NCBI GenBank assembly: GCA_937918905.1
Contig: CAKZSH010000086.1
Span: 1 to 44,837, forward strand
DNA from: an uncultured Saprospiraceae bacterium
Lineage (GTDB): Bacteria > Bacteroidota > Bacteroidia > Chitinophagales > Saprospiraceae
Length of the DNA stretch: 44,837 bases
Direction of reading: 5' to 3'
The position numbers and the translations under genes were made by a program. The first letter of the stretch is position 1; every line of letters begins with the position of its first letter. Positions 23,985 through 31,882 of this stretch are shown here, in pieces. The notes beneath the pieces are model-generated. The model was given only the letters and a program-made list of their open reading frames with translations. It searched no databases and was not told the origin of the DNA.

Positions 23985-25163
23985 TCAATTTTTCATTGAC
24001 CTTAAAATTCCTAATTCTAATCCTCTTAACTCAGCTAGTCCTCTCAATCTTCCTATTGCCGAATATCCTGGGTTTGTCTGTTTATCTAAATCATCTAACA
24101 TTTTATGACCATGGTCGGGACGCATGGGAATATTCACATCTTGTTGAGTGGAGGCTTTTAATAAATTCTTCATTACTGCATACATATCGACATCACCTTC
24201 CAAATGGTCAGCTTCATAAAAATTTCCCTCCCCATCTCGTTTCGTTGCTCGTAGATGAATGAAGTGGATTCGATTGCTAAATTGTTTGACCATCGCAGGC
24301 AAATCATTATCAGGTCTTACTCCAAATGAACCTGTGCAAAAGCAAAGTCCGTTATGAACTGATTCGACTTTTTCAAAAATATATGTTACATCTTCAGGTG
24401 TACTCAAAATCCTCGGCAAGCCCAACAATGGAAATGGTGGGTCGTCAGGATGAATAGCAAGTTTTACTCCTACCTCTTCAGCTACTGGAGTAATTTGTTG
24501 TAAAAAATAAACTAGATTATTTCGTAAAGCAGGCGCATCAACTTCTTGATAGGTATCCAAAATGGCTTGAAATTTTTCCAAAGTCAAAACACCTTCTGTT
24601 GTACCTCCTGGCAGTCCTGCAATTATGTTTTTTACCAATTTTTCTTTTTCATCCTTTGTCAATGAAGCTAGATGTACTTTAGCTTTTTCAATCTCCTCTG
24701 TTGAATAATCGTTAGCTGAATTTGGTCTTTTTAAAATAAATAAATCGAATGCGGCGAAAGCAGCTTTTTCAAAAAACAAAGCAGTAGAACCATCTGGCAT
24801 TTTCTTTTCCAACTCTGTTCTCGACCAATCAAGTACAGGCATAAAATTATAAGTAACTATCCGAACATCGCATTTTGCTAAATTGTAAATACTTTGTTTG
24901 TAATTTTCTATGTATTGCAAATAGTTACCTGAAGCACGTTTGATGTCTTCATGAACTGGAATACTTTCAACAACAGACCAAGTCAAACCTGCTGCTTCAA
25001 TTTCATCTTTTCGTTTTTGAATCTCAGAGACTGACCAGACTTCTCCATTTGGAATATGGTGCAAAGCTGTCACGATTCCCGTAGCCCCTGATTGTCGAAT
25101 ATCAGATAGGCTTACCCCATCATTGGGGCCATACCATCTCCATGTTTGTTCAAGTTTTTTCAT
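23985..25163 (-). CDS. uxuA: Mannonate dehydratase
   Basis: The 392-residue TIM-barrel enzyme dehydrates D-mannonate to 2-keto-3-deoxygluconate. [22 protein letters not shown] at the N-terminus, [40 protein letters not shown] and [12 protein letters not shown], the last two holding metal and substrate residues, are all present. It sits between the SDR gene and uxaC, completing the glucuronate branch. Confidence 0.96.
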   Translation of the reverse strand: MKKLEQTWRWYGPNDGVSLSDIRQSGATGIVTALHHIPNGEVWSVSEIQKRKDEIEAAGLTWSVVESIPVHEDIKRASGNYLQYIENYKQSIYNLAKCDVRIVTYNFMPVLDWSRTELEKKMPDGSTALFFEKAAFAAFDLFILKRPNSANDYSTEEIEKAKVHLASLTKDEKEKLVKNIIAGLPGGTTEGVLTLEKFQAILDTYQEVDAPALRNNLVYFLQQITPVAEEVGVKLAIHPDDPPFPLLGLPRILSTPEDVTYIFEKVESVHNGLCFCTGSFGVRPDNDLPAMVKQFSNRIHFIHLRATKRDGEGNFYEADHLEGDVDMYAVMKNLLKASTQQDVNIPMRPDHGHKMLDDLDKQTNPGYSAIGRLRGLAELRGLELGILRSMKN

Positions 25164-25190
25164 TTACTTTTTTTAAAAATTTAACAAAAA

Positions 25191-25988
25191 TCAAACTCCA
25201 CCAAAGGCACTAAATCCACCATCTACAGGAACAACTATTCCATTTACAAAAGCAGAATTATCATCGCATAACCAAAGTAAAGTACTGATTAATTCATCAG
25301 GTTTTCCAAATCGTTTGGCAGGGGTTTGACTGATAATGGTTTCTCCTCTAGCAGTCAAAGAGCCATCTTCCTTCAGTAGCAACTTTCGGTTTTGTTCTGC
25401 AACAAAAAAGCCTGGGGCAATCGCATTGACCCGAATGCCTTCTCCATATTTGGAAGCCATTTCTACTGCCATCCATCGAGTGTAATTATCAATAGCAGCT
25501 TTTGAGGCAGAGTAACCGACCACTCTAGTTAAAGGTATTTGAGCAGCCATGGAAGAAATATTGATGATGCAACCTTTCCCTTGCTTGACCATTGATTGGG
25601 CAAATACCACGGTAGGAATCACCGTTCCCATCAAATTCAAATCAGCTACTTTTCTAAATTGGTCAATCGAAATATCAAAGATGGATTGGTCGGGCATGAT
25701 AATCGCGCCTGACATATTTCCGCCTGCCCCATTAATCAAAATATCTATCTTACTAGCTTTTTTTAAAATTCTTTTGGCAGCAGCTTGGACTGATTTTTCA
25801 TCTAACACATCGCAAGTCGTCGCATGAATGGTCAATCCCATTTTTTTAAATTCATTGACTCTTTTCTTTGACTTGCTAGCGTTTCTTCCAAGGATAAAAA
25901 CAGTCGCCCCTGCTTGTGCCAATCCTTTGGCAAAAGCACTTCCCAATGTTCCATTGCCACCTGTGATAACTGCGACTTTTCCTTTCAT
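25191..25988 (-). CDS. Short-chain dehydrogenase, probable D-fructuronate reductase
   Basis: The 265-residue SDR has the NAD(P) loop TGGNGTLGSAFAKGLAQAGA. The catalytic Ser is in INISSMAAQIP, and the Tyr-x-x-x-Lys in YSASKAA. Classical UxuB is a long-chain dehydrogenase of about 480 residues and is absent here. An SDR next to uxuA and uxaC is the usual Bacteroidota substitute for reducing fructuronate to mannonate. The assignment depends on context. Its ATG overlaps the stop of the large lyase-like gene by a base. Confidence 0.8.
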   Translation of the reverse strand: MKGKVAVITGGNGTLGSAFAKGLAQAGATVFILGRNASKSKKRVNEFKKMGLTIHATTCDVLDEKSVQAAAKRILKKASKIDILINGAGGNMSGAIIMPDQSIFDISIDQFRKVADLNLMGTVIPTVVFAQSMVKQGKGCIINISSMAAQIPLTRVVGYSASKAAIDNYTRWMAVEMASKYGEGIRVNAIAPGFFVAEQNRKLLLKEDGSLTARGETIISQTPAKRFGKPDELISTLLWLCDDNSAFVNGIVVPVDGGFSAFGGV

Positions 25989-28486
25989 TAGTTTATTTTA
26001 AATTTTTGATTAATTATTTTTTGATTTTCTAATTGGATAGATAAAATATAGATTCCTTTGGGTAAACTGGAAACATCAACTGTTGCACTATCCTCTACTC
26101 TGAAATTTCCCATCACCTTTTTTCCATTCAATGAAAGAATTTCGGCTATTCCTTTGTAGTTATTCGATAAGGCAATTTCTATTTCATCACTTGTTGGATT
26201 TGGAAAAACCTGAATGACATCCACTAATTCTTTATTTTCAACACTTGTAGAACCTGTATAATTTATCGTATATATTTGTTGGGTAAATCCATCCTGTGCG
26301 GTCACTTCAATAGTTGCTTGAGCATTTGGAACAGTTGTAGGATTATTGTTATTTACCGTAGATAAATCAGAAGTTGTTGTCCAAGTAAGCGCTGGAACAT
26401 CATTATTCATTACCTCAACGGTGTAATCAAATATATTTGGAGAAAAACCAGCAACCTCTGTCCCGTTCACTTCCAAAGTAGAAAGTGTAGCGATACTACT
26501 CAAAAATAAATCGGTAGGCAAAGCAGTTCCTTCATTAGGTGCATAGCCATCTGTTTTGTCCATAGCTATCCAATCTATGTAAGCACCATAATCTACTCCA
26601 CCAGAATTTCCCCATTCAAAATAAGCATTGCTACTTTGTGTGTCGCTCGTTCCTGTTGCAAATGGAATTGGGTTTTCATCTAAAAAGACAGCAGTAAATT
26701 CTCCATCAGAAACTATTCGAAGTAGGTGCATATCCTGCACCCAATCAAATGGTAAATCTACCTCTATCTCAGGAGTGGTTCTTTCTAATTTTAGAGTGGA
26801 TTGATTGATTCGAATTTTTTGTCGCCAACCATTACTACGTACCTCGAAGTAACAAATTCCATTTACCGAAGGGTCAATTCCTCTTAATCTTACAACAATA
26901 GTAATCACAGAATCAGTTGGAGTAAAGTCATGTCTCCATCTAAATTTCTCACTATTATTACTTCGAAAACCAAAAAAAGAATTGCTTGAACCATTGGGGT
27001 CATTTATGATTTCATCGACCACAGGTACGGATGGAGTTTCATTTAATTCAAAGAAATTCGTTTCTAATTCTGGACGAGCATTGGCTCGGTACACTTGCCA
27101 GGGAAAGTCTGGGTTTGAGGTTCCAGTTGTAAAAGTCCATGTAGGACTACTCGTTTCACCATTGGAATTAACAGAAACTATTTTCCAAAAGTAAGTGGTA
27201 GAAGGTAAAAGAATTGGTTGATAATTATTGGTGGTCTGCACTCCAACGAAGGGAGGATTAACATCCGTACCAAAGAATACTTGAAAGCTATCTGTATTGT
27301 TCCCTTCTTGCCAGCTTAGTGCAATGTTTATGTTGACATCAGTAGCGGCATTTTCAGGAAATGGATTTGTAGCCGTATCTGGTAAAACATTAGCGGCATC
27401 AGTAGTGACCGTTTGTGTATTACTTGTTTGAGAAATATTTTGTGCTTCGTCTTTAGCTTGAATTGAAAATGTATAAGTAGTGTTAGCAATTAAATTACCT
27501 ATGCTCACGAAGGTATCCGTTGTTGCTTGAATAATATTTCCATCTTGCAAAATTTCATATTCTGAAACACCATATAAATCCATTGATGCGTTCCAACTTA
27601 AATCGACACTATTCATTGTAACATTGGTAACTACCAAATTGGAAGGAGCAGTAGGTGCAATGGTATCAGGTACTAAAACTGCCTCAGCTGGACAAAGCAT
27701 ACTGTCTAATTCCGAAATGCAAAAATCGGAAAATCGAATTTCTTCATCTTGCAAATTTGAATTTTTCAAACGATACATTCCCCATTTAGGTCGATTGTAA
27801 TCCGCACCCGTTCGCCACAAATCAATATTTGAATTAGAGTATTCTAGAAGTGTTAATCCTGTAGCCATATCCTTGAGGGAAATATCCAACTCCCCATTTT
27901 CGCTATGCACTTGCCTGAAGTATGCTTCTACCCATTTCCCTTTAAACAATGCTAAATCCGCTTCTGCAAGAACTCCTAAGTCATTGCCAGTATCTCCACC
28001 ATTATGTCGAATTTCGATGACATCAGCTCTGACTGTAATTGTCAAAACTGGAAAAGAATCATCATTGCCTCCTTTTGCTTTATTTTGAAAAATATGATTA
28101 AAAGATGATGCTCCAATAAAATTTTCATCCAGTCGAAATTTCCAACGATAATAAGAAATAGAATTTTCAGTATGTTGAAGTTCGTCATCTGTATTTGGTC
28201 CTCCTTTGACTTCCATCCTAACTCGGTCAAATACTTGACAACGGTCATTGTCCTCAACAATATGACTATGAAAAACAAAAACATTTCTCTCCAATTCTGT
28301 GTCAAAGATTTGGGTAATATGCGCCCCAAAATTGGTATGCTCACAATCAGGATTTTCAATTCCAAATTCAGCATTTGTGAAAGCAGGATAACCGCTTCCA
28401 GAACCTCCTGTCGCAGTACAAGTCACTTGACCTGCTAGGTTCACACAAAAGAAAATGCCAAAAATCAGGATTAAATTTTTTCTCAT
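25988..28486 (-). CDS. T9SS-secreted multidomain protein with an N-terminal polysaccharide-lyase-like jelly roll
   Basis: The protein has 832 residues with a signal peptide ending near NLAGQ. Residues about 25-265 resemble a concanavalin-like lyase or lectin jelly roll, with RVRMEVKGG, YYRWKFRLDENF and NHIFQNKAKGG; heparinase I-like polysaccharide lyases show a similar order, but I cannot fix the family. Then come two fibronectin III-like domains (about 270-375 and 376-470), another beta-sandwich (about 475-660, which may bind carbohydrate), a cadherin-like segment (LSSIATLSTLEVNG) and a C-terminal sorting domain beginning VIQVFPNPTSDEIEI. It is thus probably exported by the type IX system and anchored or released. 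It likely makes or binds the first oligosaccharides. Confidence 0.7.
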   Translation of the reverse strand: MRKNLILIFGIFFCVNLAGQVTCTATGGSGSGYPAFTNAEFGIENPDCEHTNFGAHITQIFDTELERNVFVFHSHIVEDNDRCQVFDRVRMEVKGGPNTDDELQHTENSISYYRWKFRLDENFIGASSFNHIFQNKAKGGNDDSFPVLTITVRADVIEIRHNGGDTGNDLGVLAEADLALFKGKWVEAYFRQVHSENGELDISLKDMATGLTLLEYSNSNIDLWRTGADYNRPKWGMYRLKNSNLQDEEIRFSDFCISELDSMLCPAEAVLVPDTIAPTAPSNLVVTNVTMNSVDLSWNASMDLYGVSEYEILQDGNIIQATTDTFVSIGNLIANTTYTFSIQAKDEAQNISQTSNTQTVTTDAANVLPDTATNPFPENAATDVNINIALSWQEGNNTDSFQVFFGTDVNPPFVGVQTTNNYQPILLPSTTYFWKIVSVNSNGETSSPTWTFTTGTSNPDFPWQVYRANARPELETNFFELNETPSVPVVDEIINDPNGSSNSFFGFRSNNSEKFRWRHDFTPTDSVITIVVRLRGIDPSVNGICYFEVRSNGWRQKIRINQSTLKLERTTPEIEVDLPFDWVQDMHLLRIVSDGEFTAVFLDENPIPFATGTSDTQSSNAYFEWGNSGGVDYGAYIDWIAMDKTDGYAPNEGTALPTDLFLSSIATLSTLEVNGTEVAGFSPNIFDYTVEVMNNDVPALTWTTTSDLSTVNNNNPTTVPNAQATIEVTAQDGFTQQIYTINYTGSTSVENKELVDVIQVFPNPTSDEIEIALSNNYKGIAEILSLNGKKVMGNFRVEDSATVDVSSLPKGIYILSIQLENQKIINQKFKIN

Positions 28487-28546
28487 TTTAGATTAATTAT
28501 TTATCCATAAAACTGGTTGCCAAATCGGATATGTTCTTATGATTTC

Positions 28547-29740
28547 TTATCCTAAAATTTTATTTGCCCATAATACCAAATGTTCCTCCCCTACTCCAAC
28601 CTTGCTGTTACTTTTATTCAAGTTTTTCCATAATTCTAAATATTCCTTTTTACCTGTTCCCCAGTAAGTAAACAGCAAAAAATCATTTCGTTGAGGATGA
28701 ATTTCCTTTTCAAGAACAGTTTGATAATTCCATGTATTTGGATTGTTATAAAATGGTAGGATAAAATCAATGGCTTTTTGTAGAGAACCATTTTTGGATT
28801 TGTATTCCCATAAATTTTCAGTTGGCGTAGAAGCTAATAACGCAAAAGAAGTCCATGCTCGAAGATTATAGTTCATATAATGAAATGGCTTTGTTCGAGA
28901 CAGTTCTTTTGGAAAACTTCCATCTTCTGCCATTTGAATATCTAACTGCTTTTTAAATTGACTTTGACTCATAGCAATAATATCATCTCGCTCTGCCACC
29001 CTTGAGTAAGCTGCCACCTGTGCCCCCCACCATGTAGAATGATTGTTGTTATTGTCTCTTTCATCTATACCATATGGATGGGTCGTCAACCATTCACTAT
29101 AATCACCAAACCATTTTTTAACAATAGCTAATGATTCCCCTTGGAGTATTTTTTTTTCTTCTAAAAATAAAACACTCATCGCCACATGAATTAATCGAAC
29201 AGTATCAATAATGCCAATTCCTCTTCCAGTTGAAATACCTTTGATGGCTTGGGCGTATAGTAAACTAGGATTCATTCTAGTAGATGAATTGACAAACCAA
29301 GATTGAAGATGCTTAATAGCATGTAGGACAAATCGTTCATCATTGGTTACTTCATAAGCTGCGGTCAAAGTAGTAACGGCAATACAAAAATCCCGCAATG
29401 CTTTTTTATGTGCAGTAAAATTATGGGGATTTCGCTCTCCATCTTTTCGAATAAATGGGCCATCAGGGTCGTCAGGATTTTGCCACCAATATGAACCTTC
29501 CGAATAGTAATCGTGAATACCTCCTGCACTTCTTTCTGCTTCAAATGAAGTAATCGTTACAGGTTCTTGCTCCAGAAGTTTTTCAGCAGAGGCAATGATT
29601 TTTTGATAATCCAACCCAATTTTATTTTTATCAGAAATCATTATTTCTTTTTCTAATACCGCATTCGTCTTAGTTGGTGAATCACATCCAACTAAAAACA
29701 AAACACTCGTCATCAAAAGAGGAAATATTTTTTTTCTCAT
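28547..29740 (-). CDS. Alginate-lyase-fold polysaccharide lyase lipoprotein
   Basis: The protein has 397 residues with a lipoprotein signal (SVLFLVGCDS). The (alpha/alpha) toroid resembles the 'Alginate_lyase' domain found in PL5- and PL38-type enzymes. GSYWWQNPDDPDGPFIRKDG and RNPHNFTAHKKAL open the domain. The substrate-binding NNNNHSTWWGAQ holds the Asn-His pair, and MNYNLRAW supplies a candidate catalytic Tyr. Members of such families cleave alginate or beta-1,4-glucuronan by beta-elimination. Given GH88, KduI and glucuronate genes in the same locus, glucuronan-type substrate is favoured over alginate, but this is inference. Probably periplasmic or at the outer membrane. Confidence 0.8.
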   Translation of the reverse strand: MRKKIFPLLMTSVLFLVGCDSPTKTNAVLEKEIMISDKNKIGLDYQKIIASAEKLLEQEPVTITSFEAERSAGGIHDYYSEGSYWWQNPDDPDGPFIRKDGERNPHNFTAHKKALRDFCIAVTTLTAAYEVTNDERFVLHAIKHLQSWFVNSSTRMNPSLLYAQAIKGISTGRGIGIIDTVRLIHVAMSVLFLEEKKILQGESLAIVKKWFGDYSEWLTTHPYGIDERDNNNNHSTWWGAQVAAYSRVAERDDIIAMSQSQFKKQLDIQMAEDGSFPKELSRTKPFHYMNYNLRAWTSFALLASTPTENLWEYKSKNGSLQKAIDFILPFYNNPNTWNYQTVLEKEIHPQRNDFLLFTYWGTGKKEYLELWKNLNKSNSKVGVGEEHLVLWANKILG

Positions 29741-29756
29741 AAATTCTCTATTGAAA

Positions 29757-29780
29757 ATGCAATTGAATTTAAAATTGCAT
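29757..29780. repeat. Short stem-loop upstream of the lyase lipoprotein gene
   Basis: ATGCAATT (29757-29764) pairs with AATTGCAT (29773-29780) around an 8-nt loop, 17 bp before the lyase start. The rest of the 154-bp spacer holds AAGAGCAAGTCTAAAATTTT, a word that recurs in other spacers of this locus. Confidence 0.5.
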
Positions 29781-29894
29781 CCACTTGTCTATTTTGATTT
29801 TATTAAGAGCAAGTCTAAAATTTTACTAAACTAAAAATCAATATTTCACGAACCTCTCCTCCAATTTTACAGCAATTTCTTATTTGGAAAAATC

Positions 29895-30674
29895 TTACTT
29901 ATGCGCTAAAAAATATTCATAAGGTGTTGTGAAAATCACGCCTTCTTTTTTTAGAAAGAGAATGATTTTTTTAAAATTTTCTAATCTGTTTTTATCCTCA
30001 ACCCAACTTCTTGGATGACCTTGAATAATTAAAATTGGTTCAGATTTATATTGCTCATAACCTATTTTAAATTTTTCAAAATCAGGTTGATGTACAGGAT
30101 ATTCAATATTGACATCGGGGATTCTATTCAGTAAAAACTTATTTGTTTTAGTTTTGGTTTCTTTGAACAACCAAACTTTTAAATCAGGATTTTCTTCGAG
30201 TGCCAATGCGGTATGTTCATCAGTAGAATTATATGGCGCACCAAAAGTATGCAATGTAATACCTAATTTTTCTTTAGCCAACTTTTGAGTTCTGAAAATA
30301 CTTTCCGATTGCTCTTCCATTTTTTTTCCTCTGAACTCTCTAATCTCCGTTCCGTTTTCTTTTATTCGACAATGGCAAAATCCATGATTCCAAATTTCAT
30401 AACCCTCTTGCTCTCGTTTTTTTATCCACTCAAAATAAGTTGGATTATCTTTCTCTAAAGAATCACCAATAAGCCCAATCGTTCCCTTCACTTTTTGATT
30501 ATTTAAAAACTCGACTACCTCCTCCCATCCAGGGTGAACAATTTCATCTTTACACCACAAGTCATCTAACTTTAAGATGACATATGGTTTGGGATTTTCT
30601 CTTGATATTTCTCTCACACTATTGCAACTTGAAAGCAATAAAAAAGTGATAATGAATACCAATACTTTAGTCAT
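29895..30674 (-). CDS. Polysaccharide deacetylase-like (NodB-fold) lipoprotein
   Basis: The protein has 259 residues with a lipoprotein signal (LLLSSCNSV). VILKLDDLW has the paired Asp of the NodB motif 1, and EIWNHGFCHCRI the His-x-x-x-His metal pair of motif 2. FGAPYNSTDEHT fits motif 3. It would remove acetyl (or formyl-type) groups from the polymer or oligosaccharides, and thereby expose uronic acids to the lyases. It is divergent from classical CE4 enzymes, so substrate is unknown. It lies between the DUF4861 gene and the lyase lipoprotein gene. Confidence 0.78.
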   Translation of the reverse strand: MTKVLVFIITFLLLSSCNSVREISRENPKPYVILKLDDLWCKDEIVHPGWEEVVEFLNNQKVKGTIGLIGDSLEKDNPTYFEWIKKREQEGYEIWNHGFCHCRIKENGTEIREFRGKKMEEQSESIFRTQKLAKEKLGITLHTFGAPYNSTDEHTALALEENPDLKVWLFKETKTKTNKFLLNRIPDVNIEYPVHQPDFEKFKIGYEQYKSEPILIIQGHPRSWVEDKNRLENFKKIILFLKKEGVIFTTPYEYFLAHK

Positions 30675-30699
30675 AACATCTAATTTTGAATGAACAAAA

Positions 30700-31680
30700 C
30701 TACTTACCAGATTTTTCTACCAACTGTTTAAATCCGTTGGCATCCTTTGCATTATTATTATCTCTTTCCCATGCAGATAAAAATCGATACCGAACTTCCT
30801 GATTGGCATTTTTGAAAGCGTAAGCATGGCTTAAATCATCATCGACATGTTCAGGTTGATATTTTTTTTCTGCTAAAATTGCCATTCCCATATTTTCTTT
30901 ATGAAAAGATTGTTCCCCCCAATTCATTGCATAAAAATAATTTGAAGCTTCTCCTTGAATAATTTCAGGCAAATGTTTTACAATTCCAGTAGCGAAACTC
31001 ATCCCTTTGGGAAGTTGTCCATTGGTAACTTTCAGATGAATTTCCGACCAAGGCTGACCAGCTTCAATACTCCAATCTTGAACTAAATCAAATGTTTGAC
31101 CTTCAATATTTAAGTTTTGAAATGTAGTTCTTATTGTGGATGTATTTTTATTATTATCAATTATCTCAATTGACTTTTTTCCACAGTCGGAAAGAGTAAA
31201 AAGAGTATCCTTATACCAAATCGCAGGACTTCCCAATCCTAGAGAATTTCCTACTTTCAAAATATCAGTTCCCCAATCCATAATGTCGTGATATTTCCAA
31301 CCAACTGTATCCATTACTAAATCCGAAACAGTTTTTCCATAAATATCAAACCGATGCCGACTATCGGCATAGTACCGATAAGCCACCAAATCATTTTCAA
31401 GGACAGGCCCTTCAAACATTATCCATTTACTTTGAGTAGCTAAATTTTGAGGAATGGTAATTTTGGACTGAGCGGTATAATCACCAGTTATTTTATTTTT
31501 ATCCGAAGGGTCGAACTCAAAAGGTTGAGTCAAGATGAGTGCCTGTGTTTTCTTTATTACATCGGATGACTTGTTTTCATTTTTCTCTATCGCACTATCT
31601 ACTTGTGTAGGAGTATTGTTACATGAATAACAAAAAACAATGACTGGTAAAATTATACTTAAAAAAAATAGATTTTTCAT
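30700..31680 (-). CDS. DUF4861 family lipoprotein
   Basis: I start at the ATG at 31680, because MKNLFFLSIILPVIVFCYSC is a clean lipoprotein signal; an upstream in-frame ATG at 31713 would add a charged extension inside the 31714-31878 hairpin flank. The mature part contains RYYADSRHRFDIYGK, DWGTDILKVGNSLGLGSPAIW and YAMNWGEQSFH, the recognisable DUF4861 core. The family is common in Bacteroidota loci for uronic-acid polysaccharides, and no reaction is known to me. A beta-sandwich binding or isomerising role on oligosaccharides is possible. Confidence 0.83.
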   Translation of the reverse strand: MKNLFFLSIILPVIVFCYSCNNTPTQVDSAIEKNENKSSDVIKKTQALILTQPFEFDPSDKNKITGDYTAQSKITIPQNLATQSKWIMFEGPVLENDLVAYRYYADSRHRFDIYGKTVSDLVMDTVGWKYHDIMDWGTDILKVGNSLGLGSPAIWYKDTLFTLSDCGKKSIEIIDNNKNTSTIRTTFQNLNIEGQTFDLVQDWSIEAGQPWSEIHLKVTNGQLPKGMSFATGIVKHLPEIIQGEASNYFYAMNWGEQSFHKENMGMAILAEKKYQPEHVDDDLSHAYAFKNANQEVRYRFLSAWERDNNNAKDANGFKQLVEKSGK

Positions 31681-31713
31681 TTTGTTCTTGTTGGAAATTT
31701 GAAAAAAAGGCAT

Positions 31714-31878
31714 TAGACTTTATTCTAAGGGATTTTGTATGTCTAAAATTTATCTTTTGTCCTCACTCTTCGTCACGTACTCACCTTAATAGCTAAGGCT
31801 ATTAGGTTCCGTGCGTTCCTCGATTGAGAACAAAATCTTAAATTTTATCCTATACAAAACTCCTTAGAATAAAGTCTA
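31714..31878. repeat. 165-bp imperfect hairpin element inside the operon
   Basis: TAGACTTTATTCTAAGG (31714-31730) pairs perfectly with CCTTAGAATAAAGTCTA (31862-31878). The next segments (GATTTTGTAT with ATACAAAAC) pair with a one-base shift. The centre, CCTTAATAGCTAAGGCTATTAGG, is itself a palindrome. It fills essentially the whole gap between the GH2 and DUF4861 genes. It shares CGTTCCTC-type words with the 611-bp palindrome at 131-741. Confidence 0.88.
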
Positions 31879-31882
31879 TTAA

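Noticed and set aside
26255..26270. TATATTTG promoter box
   Set aside because: It lies inside the coding sequence of the minus-strand lyase-like gene with no gene start downstream on the + strand.
28042..28374. A 110-residue minus-strand ORF overlapping the large lyase-like gene
   Set aside because: It is another frame of the same strand within a gene with clear domain structure; its composition (Ile/Leu/Lys) is typical of a shadow frame.
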